Shown here in pieces: positions 58,544 through 64,000 of a stretch of DNA of 64,000 nt. The stretch's first letter is position 1; each line of letters opens with the position of its first letter. The notes beneath the pieces were generated by a model. It saw only the letters and a list, made by a program, of their open reading frames with translations, ran no database searches and was not told where the DNA came from. The stretch covers positions 1 to 64,000 of the forward strand of contig JBDTOT010000012.1 in the NCBI GenBank assembly GCA_039933105.1, read 5' to 3'. A program made the translations under genes and the position numbers. This DNA comes from FEN-1219 sp039933105 (lineage in GTDB: Bacteria > Pseudomonadota > Gammaproteobacteria > Steroidobacterales > Rariloculaceae).

Positions 58544-59086
58544 ATGAGCGAGCCGTTACGCCTGTTTACGGAGCACTTTCCGATCGGTGGACGCGTCGGC
58601 CAAACGACCATTGCGACGTTGAAGGCCGTGCTGCCCTTCGAGCGCCGGCAAAAAGCGCGGCAGCGAACACGGACGACGGCTGGCGAAGACATCGGCGTCC
58701 AACTCCAGCGCGGCACGATTCTGCGCGGCGGCGATCTGCTGCGCGCCGCGGACGGTACGCTGCTCGAGGTGGTGGCCGCACACGAGCCCGTGTCGACCGT
58801 GTTCAGCCGCAGTTTGCGGCCGCTTGCGCGCGTGGCGTATCACCTCGGCAACCGCCATGTCCCGCTACAGATCGGCGCCGGCTGGGTCCGTTACCTCGCG
58901 GACCACGTGCTCGACGCGATGGTCACGCAGCTCGGTCTGAACGTTGTGCACGATGACGAGCCGTTCGAACCAGAAGCCGGCGCGTACGGATCGCACTCAC
59001 ACTCGCGTGGTCACGCCGACCCTGGCCACGCTCGCGGCAGCATCGCGTTCGGCGATTTGCACGCCGTGCACGGCCACGAGCCATGA
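58544..59086 (+). CDS. ureE: Urease accessory protein UreE (nickel chaperone)
   Basis: 180 residues. Longer than basic UreE because of a His-rich tail from about residue 148 (GSHSHSRGHADPGH, then HAVHGHEP) that binds extra nickel, as in Klebsiella UreE. The core shows LRPLARVAYHLGNRHVPLQI and the conserved metal-site His in GNRHVP. Stop overlaps ureF start (ATGA). Confidence 0.96.
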   Translation: MSEPLRLFTEHFPIGGRVGQTTIATLKAVLPFERRQKARQRTRTTAGEDIGVQLQRGTILRGGDLLRAADGTLLEVVAAHEPVSTVFSRSLRPLARVAYHLGNRHVPLQIGAGWVRYLADHVLDAMVTQLGLNVVHDDEPFEPEAGAYGSHSHSRGHADPGHARGSIAFGDLHAVHGHEP

Positions 59087-59742
59087 ACGCGGCGACGCTG
59101 CGCCTCTGGCAACTGATCAGCCCGACGCTGCCAGTCGGCGCGTACAGCTACTCGCAGGCGCTCGAGTACGTGATCGAGTGCGGCACGGTTCGCGACGAGC
59201 CGAGCACGCTCTCATGGCTACGCGAGCTGCTGCACCACGGGCTCGCAGCGCTCGACTTGCCCGTGTTGCTGCGCGTGCATCGCGCGTGGACTCGCGCAGA
59301 TGCGGCGGCCGTCGCGCAACTCAGCCGCGAGCTCGAAGCGCGACGCGACACGGCCGAGCTGCGGTTCGAGGACCTGGCGATGGGCGGCGCCTTGACGCAA
59401 TTGCTCGCCAACCTCGGCGAGCCCCTGCCGGCCGGCGCACCGCGCCTGCCTTTCGCGAGCGCGTTCGCTGTGGCATGCGCGAACTGGCGAATATCCGAGG
59501 ATGACGCGTGCGCCGGCTTCGCGTGGGCTTGGTGCGAATCGCAGATAGCCGCGGCCGTGAAGCTGGTGCCACTCGGCCACACTGCAGGCCAACGTCTACT
59601 GCTCGCGCTTGGCGGCGAAATCGGCGCGGCCGTGGCATACGCAGCAACCCTCGGCGACGACGACGTCGGCACCACGCTGCCCGGGCTTGCCATCGCGAGT
59701 GCGCTGCACGAAACGCAATACACCCGCCTGTTCAGATCATGA
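59083..59742 (+). CDS. ureF: Urease accessory protein UreF
   Basis: 219 residues, all-helical. LWQLISPTLPVGAYSYSQAL and LEYVIECGTVRDEPSTL open it, LLALGGEIGAAVAYAATLGDD is near the end, and the C terminus ALHETQYTRLFRS is the part that contacts UreD and UreG. UreF activates UreG-driven nickel insertion. Starts by ATGA overlap with ureE. Confidence 0.96.
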   Translation: MNAATLRLWQLISPTLPVGAYSYSQALEYVIECGTVRDEPSTLSWLRELLHHGLAALDLPVLLRVHRAWTRADAAAVAQLSRELEARRDTAELRFEDLAMGGALTQLLANLGEPLPAGAPRLPFASAFAVACANWRISEDDACAGFAWAWCESQIAAAVKLVPLGHTAGQRLLLALGGEIGAAVAYAATLGDDDVGTTLPGLAIASALHETQYTRLFRS

Positions 59743-59755
59743 GGAGAACGACCAC

Positions 59756-60370
59756 ATGCTAGACAACGTTCTAAGAATCGGCGTCGGCGGCCCCGTCGGC
59801 TCGGGCAAGACGAGCCTCATCGACGCGCTGTGCAAGCGGATGCGCGAGCGTTACCACATCGCTGTAGTGACGAACGACATCTACACGCAGGAGGACGCGC
59901 AGATCCTGATTCGCTCCAAAGCGCTGGCCGAGGATCACATCATGGGCGTCGAAACCGGCGGCTGCCCGCACACGGCGATCCGCGAGGACGCATCGATGAA
60001 CTTGGCCGCGATCGATACGATGGTGCAGCGCTTCCCGACACTCGATTTCATCTTCGTCGAAAGCGGCGGCGATAACTTGAGCGCCACGTTCAGCCCCGAG
60101 CTCGCGGACATCACGCTGTACGTGATCGACGTGGCGGCCGGCGACAAGATTCCGCGCAAAGGCGGCCCCGGCATCACGCGCTCAGACCTGCTGATCATCA
60201 ACAAAATCGATCTCGCGCCCATGGTAGGCGCTTCGCTCGAGATCATGCAGCGTGACACTCTGAAGATGCGCGGCGAGCGGCCGTGGGTGTTCACGAACCT
60301 CAAGGAGCGTCACGGCCTCGACGTCATCGAGCAGTTCATCGTGCGCGCGGGAATGCTGCAGGCGGCGTGA
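59756..60370 (+). CDS. ureG: Urease accessory GTPase UreG
   Basis: 204 residues from the ATG at 59756 with GAGGAG upstream. Walker A GVGGPVGSGKTSLI, the metal-binding CPH motif in GVETGGCPHTAIRED, VESGGDNLSATFSPELAD and the NKID motif are all present. GTP hydrolysis by UreG drives delivery of nickel to the urease active site. Last gene of the urease cluster; the next 386 bases carry no gene. Confidence 0.98.
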   Translation: MLDNVLRIGVGGPVGSGKTSLIDALCKRMRERYHIAVVTNDIYTQEDAQILIRSKALAEDHIMGVETGGCPHTAIREDASMNLAAIDTMVQRFPTLDFIFVESGGDNLSATFSPELADITLYVIDVAAGDKIPRKGGPGITRSDLLIINKIDLAPMVGASLEIMQRDTLKMRGERPWVFTNLKERHGLDVIEQFIVRAGMLQAA

Positions 60371-60756
60371 CGCGGCATCGCGAAGCTCCCCGCCGGCAGC
60401 AAAGCGCCGGATACCCAGCCGGTCGCCGACGCCGGGGACCTCAGAGGAACCGCCTCACCGGCCGCCGGCAAGCAGCCGCTGGCGACCAGCGCCGCCTCGG
60501 GGGCACCGACACCCGGAATCGCATGAACTGTCGACTAGCCGACATACGCGGGGGGGTCGGACGCGCGATAAACACCCCGCATGCTCTCGTATTCGGTAAA
60601 GGACAGTCTGGCCGCGGCGCGGCCGTCTTGCTACGCTAGACTGCTGGAAACGAAAGGAAATCGGTCGGAACCCGGCAGTTCACTGGCAGCGCCAACAGGA
60701 AGGCCGCCAACCCGGTCCAGCTGGAAAGCCCCACCCCTTCATTAAAGGCACCCGCA
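60371..60756 (+). other. 386-bp gene-free, hairpin-rich leader before the 2-oxoacid dehydrogenase operon
   Basis: No credible gene: the open frames here are shadows of ureG or lack a ribosome-binding site. The region is GC-rich in its first 200 bases with small perfect hairpins, for example CGCTGG-CGA-CCAGCG at 60477-60491 and GGCCGC-GGC-GCGGCC at 60610-60624. It becomes purine-rich (GGAAACGAAAGGAAATCGG) near 60650. It may hold the ureG terminator, a promoter and a structured 5' leader for the following operon. I could not match it to a known riboswitch, and no promoter boxes were convincing. Confidence 0.45.
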
Positions 60757-61785
60757 GTGAATTCACAGACCCTCGCCAGTACGGTCAATCGTGGCCCGCA
60801 GGCCACGCTCAACACCGAGACACGGCTGAAGCTCTACCGCTCGATGCAGGAATGCCGCGTGCTCGAGAAACGAGCCTACGACCTCTTCATGCAGAACATG
60901 ATCAAGGGCACGAGCCACCTCGCCCTCGGCCAAGAAGCAATCGCGGCCGGGTTCGGTCTCGCGATGCAGCCCGGCGACTACACGTTCTGCACGTATCGCG
61001 GCCACAACCACACGCTCGTACGCGGCGTGTCGATGACCGAAATACTGGGCGAGCTCATGGGCAACGCATCGGGACTGATGCGAGGCAAGGGCGGCTCGAT
61101 GCACCTCACGAGCATCAAGCACAACGTGATGGGTTCCTACGCCATCATCGGCGCACACCTCACGATCGCCAACGGCGCCGCCTGGTCGGCGCAATACCGC
61201 GGCACCGACCAGGTGGCCGTGTGCTTCTTCGGCGACGGCACCACGAACATCGGCGCTTTCCACGAAGCGCTGAACTTCGCCGTGATCTGGAAGCTGCCGA
61301 TCGTGTTCGTGTGCGAGAACAACCTCTACATGGAATACACGTCGATCTACGACGTCACAGCCGTGGAGCATCCCGCCGCGGACCGGGCGAGCGCTTATGG
61401 GCTCGAGCCGGTGCTGATCGATGGCAACGACGTGGACGTGGTGTACCGCACGGCGATGCGCGCTCTCGACCTCGCCCGCAAAGGCGGCGGCCCGAGCCTG
61501 ATCGAAGCACAGACGTACCGCCATGGCGGCCACTCGCGCGCCGACCCAGGCAAGTATCGGCCGGATGAAGAAGTGCAGGCGTGGCTGGCGAAGGATCCGA
61601 TCCCGACGTACCGCCAGCGCTTGGCGCAGCTCGGCATCAGCGAGGCCGAGCTCAAGAAAATCGACGACGAAGCGAAAGCACAAGTCGATGCTGCGACGGA
61701 GACCGCGCGTAATGCGCCGCCGACGCCGCTCGAGTTGGCCGACAAGGATTTGTGGGCAGATGGAGGCTCGGCGTGGCGCAACTAA
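60757..61785 (+). CDS. 2-oxoacid dehydrogenase E1 component, alpha subunit (pyruvate/acetoin type)
   Basis: 342 residues from a GTG at 60757 with AAAGG eight bases before. The thiamine diphosphate site is the GDGTTN motif at 159-164, ending in CENNLYMEYTS. The HLALGQEA, YRGHNHTL and KGGSMHLTS segments are shared by pyruvate, acetoin and branched-chain E1 alpha subunits. The length and the ending TPLELADKDLWADGG fit pyruvate or acetoin dehydrogenase. Catalyses the decarboxylation step with the beta subunit encoded next. Exact substrate not decided. Confidence 0.9.
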   Translation: MNSQTLASTVNRGPQATLNTETRLKLYRSMQECRVLEKRAYDLFMQNMIKGTSHLALGQEAIAAGFGLAMQPGDYTFCTYRGHNHTLVRGVSMTEILGELMGNASGLMRGKGGSMHLTSIKHNVMGSYAIIGAHLTIANGAAWSAQYRGTDQVAVCFFGDGTTNIGAFHEALNFAVIWKLPIVFVCENNLYMEYTSIYDVTAVEHPAADRASAYGLEPVLIDGNDVDVVYRTAMRALDLARKGGGPSLIEAQTYRHGGHSRADPGKYRPDEEVQAWLAKDPIPTYRQRLAQLGISEAELKKIDDEAKAQVDAATETARNAPPTPLELADKDLWADGGSAWRN

Positions 61786-62750
61786 CTTATCGCGAGGCCG
61801 TAGCAGCCGGCATGCAACAGGAAATGCGACGGGACCCGAACGTCGTGTTTCTCGGTGAGGACGTGGCCGCCGCCGGCGGCGTGTTCAAGACCACCGTGGG
61901 CCTGCTGGAGGAATTCGGCCCGAAGCGCGTACGAGACACACCGATCTCGGAACAAGCGATTCTTGGCGCCGCGATGGGCGCCGCGATGACGGGCCTCCGG
62001 CCGATCGCCGAAATCATGTTCTCCGACTTCTTCGCTGTGTGCTGGGACATCGTCGCGAACGAAATCGCGAAGACCCGCTACATGACGGACGGCCAGGTCA
62101 CGCTGCCGCTCGTCATCAAGTCGGGCAACGGCGCTGGCTCACGTTTCGGCGCGCAGCACTCGCAGGCCGTCGAGAACTGGGCCATGGCGGTACCCGGCCT
62201 CAAGGTCGTCGCACCGGCATTCCCGGCAGACGTCAAAGGCCTGATGGCCTCGGCGATCCGCGACAACGATCCCGTGCTGTTCTTCGAGTCGAAGTCGCTG
62301 TACGCCGTGAAGGGCGAGGTGCCTGAGGGCGAATACACCGTGCCACTCGGCAAGGCCAACGTGATCCGTCAAGGCACCGACGTCACGATCGTGGCGCTCG
62401 CGCTGATGGTGCCGCGCGCTCTGAAAGCGGCGGATATGTTGAAGGAGCAGCACGGCATCAACGCCACGGTCATCGACCTGCGCTCGCTCGTGCCGCTCGA
62501 CACACAGACGATCCTGACCGAAGTCGCGAAGACCGGCCGGCTCGTCACCGTCGAAGAGAACCCGCGGCTCTGTGGCTGGGGTGCGGAGATTTCGTCGATC
62601 GTGTCCGAAGAGTTGTTCTGGGATCTCGACGGCCCGATCGTGCGCGTCACCACGCCGCACATTCCGCTATCGGCCGCCAACAACCTCGAAGACATGCAGT
62701 TGCCGAACCCTGAGCGCATCGTCGCCAGCGTTCGCCAGCTTTGCGATTAG
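61773..62750 (+). CDS. 2-oxoacid dehydrogenase E1 component, beta subunit
   Basis: 325 residues from a GTG at 61773, decided by GGAGG six bases upstream and by the start MAQLTYREAVAAGMQQEMR. The start lies inside the end of the alpha-subunit gene, so the two are coupled. Family segments: VVFLGEDVAAAGGVFKTTVG, DTPISEQAILGAAMGAAMTG, LPLVIKSGNGAGSRFGAQHS, DLRSLVPLDTQTI and VTTPHIPLSAAN. Forms the alpha2beta2 E1 with the preceding subunit. Confidence 0.93.
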   Translation: MAQLTYREAVAAGMQQEMRRDPNVVFLGEDVAAAGGVFKTTVGLLEEFGPKRVRDTPISEQAILGAAMGAAMTGLRPIAEIMFSDFFAVCWDIVANEIAKTRYMTDGQVTLPLVIKSGNGAGSRFGAQHSQAVENWAMAVPGLKVVAPAFPADVKGLMASAIRDNDPVLFFESKSLYAVKGEVPEGEYTVPLGKANVIRQGTDVTIVALALMVPRALKAADMLKEQHGINATVIDLRSLVPLDTQTILTEVAKTGRLVTVEENPRLCGWGAEISSIVSEELFWDLDGPIVRVTTPHIPLSAANNLEDMQLPNPERIVASVRQLCD

Positions 62751-62767
62751 CCGCGGAGAAAGACTCG

Positions 62768-64000
62768 ATGAACGTATTGATGCCGCAGCTGGGCGAAACC
62801 GTCGCCGAAGGCACTGTCGCGAAATGGCACAAGAACGTCGGTGACAAGATCGCCATCGACGAGCTGCTGTTCGACGTCGAAACCGACAAGGTGTCGATGG
62901 AAGTCACGGCGATCACCACGGGTGTGATCACGAAGATCCTCGTGCCCGAGGGCGCGACGGTCGACGTGGGCACCATCCTGGCGGTCATCGACGACGGCGC
63001 AGGCGCTACCGTCACCGCACCGGCCACGCAGCCGGCGGCACCGGCACCGGTCTCCCCCCCACCAGCCGCCGAAGCTTCGCCGCCGTCGTGGTACGCCGCA
63101 ATGCCGCCCGCGATGAACCAGGCCACCGAGCAATACACGCCGCCAGCCGCAGTTGAGCCAGCCACTACCGCCGTCAGCGCGGCACAGCGCGACAGCCACC
63201 AGCGTCTGTCGCCGGCCGTCCGCCGGCTCGCCGCCGAATACCGGCTCGATCTGGCCGCCGTCAACGGCTCTGGCCGCAACGGGCGCATCACCCGGCGCAA
63301 CGTCCTCGAGTTCATGCAGACGCGGCAATCGGCCCCCACGCAGGCGGCCGCTGCGCCAGCGGTTGCGAAGCCGGCGACGGCGCCCGCTGCCGCCCCCGTC
63401 GCGCGCGCTCCCGCACCGGGTCCTGTGCCGGCCTCGCAGCTCGGCACGAAGGTGCCGTTCACACGCATCCGCCGTCTCACGGCCGATCACATGGTTCGCT
63501 CGAAGGCCACGAGTCCGCACGTGCTGCAGGCCGTGGAAGTCGACTTCCAGCGTGTAGACCAAATACGTAAAGCCGTGCGTGACGCGTGGAAGGCGAAGCA
63601 CGGCCATTCACTGACGTACCTGCCGTTCATCGGCAACGCCGTGTGTCGTGCGTTGCAAGACTTCCCGCACCTGAACTCCAGTGTCGACGGCGACAGCCTG
63701 GTGCTGCACGAGCACGTGAATCTCGCGATCGCCGTGGACCTTGGCGCCGAAGGTCTCGTGGCGCCCGTTGTGAAAGCGGCCGAGAATCTGTCAGTCGCGC
63801 AACTCGCCGACGCGATCGCAGATATCGCTCAGCGCGCGCGCACGAATCGCCTGAAACCCGATGACTTCTCCGGCGGCACCTACACGCTGTCGAACTCGGG
63901 TACGTTTGGCACGCTGATCACGGCGCCGATCATCAATCAACCGCAGGTTGCGATTCTGTCGACGGACGGTGTCCGCAAGAAACCGGTCGTCGTGGAGACC
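62768..64000 (+). CDS. Dihydrolipoamide acyltransferase E2 (3' end cut by window)
   Basis: At least 411 residues visible from the ATG at 62768; the frame is open at the window end. An N-terminal lipoyl domain has the lipoylated K41 in ETDKVSMEV. An Ala/Pro-rich linker follows, then the E1/E3-binding domain (LSPAVRRLAAEYRLDLAAVN and GRITRRNVLEFM, about 146-183), a second linker and the catalytic domain from about 226 (VPFTRIRRLTADHMVRSKAT). The catalytic HxxxDG lies beyond the edge. Transfers the acyl group to CoA. Pairs with E1 to give acyl-CoA; an E3 gene may follow outside the window. Confidence 0.93.
   Translation, partial: MNVLMPQLGETVAEGTVAKWHKNVGDKIAIDELLFDVETDKVSMEVTAITTGVITKILVPEGATVDVGTILAVIDDGAGATVTAPATQPAAPAPVSPPPAAEASPPSWYAAMPPAMNQATEQYTPPAAVEPATTAVSAAQRDSHQRLSPAVRRLAAEYRLDLAAVNGSGRNGRITRRNVLEFMQTRQSAPTQAAAAPAVAKPATAPAAAPVARAPAPGPVPASQLGTKVPFTRIRRLTADHMVRSKATSPHVLQAVEVDFQRVDQIRKAVRDAWKAKHGHSLTYLPFIGNAVCRALQDFPHLNSSVDGDSLVLHEHVNLAIAVDLGAEGLVAPVVKAAENLSVAQLADAIADIAQRARTNRLKPDDFSGGTYTLSNSGTFGTLITAPIINQPQVAILSTDGVRKKPVVVET

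Noticed and set aside
60371..60756. Known riboswitch, tmRNA, RNase P RNA, SRP RNA or tRNA in the gene-free stretch
   Set aside because: No matching core motifs of those RNAs were found by eye; the region is left as unexplained.
1..64000. CRISPR arrays, insertion sequences, integrases or prophage genes
   Set aside because: No regularly spaced repeats, transposase or integrase motifs, or phage structural genes were seen on either strand.

Overview
The window is 64 kb of GC-rich, gene-dense DNA from a chromosome. It has no rRNA, no tRNA, no transposase, no phage gene and no CRISPR array that I can see. Gram-negative traits dominate: outer-membrane porin, OmpA-like lipoprotein, TRAP transporter, Tat-exported proteins, periplasmic PQQ enzymes and a sigma-54 promoter. 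This fits a free-living, probably soil or freshwater proteobacterium. The gammaproteobacterial Steroidobacter/Nevskia neighbourhood is my best guess, but that is inference and not proven here. Genes often overlap by ATGA, so translational coupling is common.

Region 1 (1-12.5 kb, all minus strand) is one long co-directional run. In transcription order it holds a 55-aa membrane protein, an 83-aa protein and a sulfate/sulfite-exporter-family permease, then glycerol kinase, aquaglyceroporin, a shikimate-dehydrogenase homologue and an MFS transporter, then a PQQ/cytochrome c dehydrogenase, a carotenoid-oxygenase-family dioxygenase with a tiny Tat protein, serine-glyoxylate aminotransferase and a degenerate metallo-beta-lactamase-fold protein. 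It looks like a catabolic island for a glycerol- or sugar-acid-like and aromatic substrate. Region 2 (12.6-32.2 kb) is a mosaic of short units on both strands: homocysteine methyltransferase, SnoaL-like proteins, an FAD-linked 2-hydroxyacid oxidase, three exported MBL-fold hydrolases, a fused TRAP transporter with its binding protein, glutathionyl-hydroquinone reductase, pirin, an RRM protein, a PQQ sugar-dehydrogenase operon, an SDR/bicupin pair and a membrane protein. Between 32.2 and 32.5 kb lie relics of a glutathione S-transferase gene and of a duplicate of the preceding membrane-protein gene.

Region 3 (32.5-47.2 kb) starts with a c-di-GMP pair (HD-GYP and EAL proteins). It continues with an M24-fold enzyme, divergently arranged with the most unusual gene of the window: an acyl-CoA synthetase (AMP-binding family) fused at its C terminus to two FCD domains, the ligand-sensing domains of FadR/GntR regulators, without any DNA-binding domain. 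Envelope and stress genes follow (SMP-30-like, VOC, DUF883, DUF4398 and OmpA lipoproteins, SnoaL, PPOX, tandem CMD).

Region 4 (47.2-60.4 kb) is a complete urea-nitrogen locus behind a near-consensus sigma-54 promoter: porin, urtABCDE, a nickel-permease-like protein, then ureDABCEFG. The transporter brings urea in, urease hydrolyses it, and the accessory proteins deliver nickel. Between urtD and urtE sit two very long hairpin-forming repeats that share a 52-bp core in opposite orientations but have locus-specific, internally complementary arms. Region 5 (60.4 kb to the end) has a 386-bp GC-rich, hairpin-rich leader followed by a 2-oxoacid dehydrogenase operon (E1 alpha, E1 beta, E2 cut by the window edge).

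No gene for a classical HTH transcription regulator was recognised anywhere in the window.
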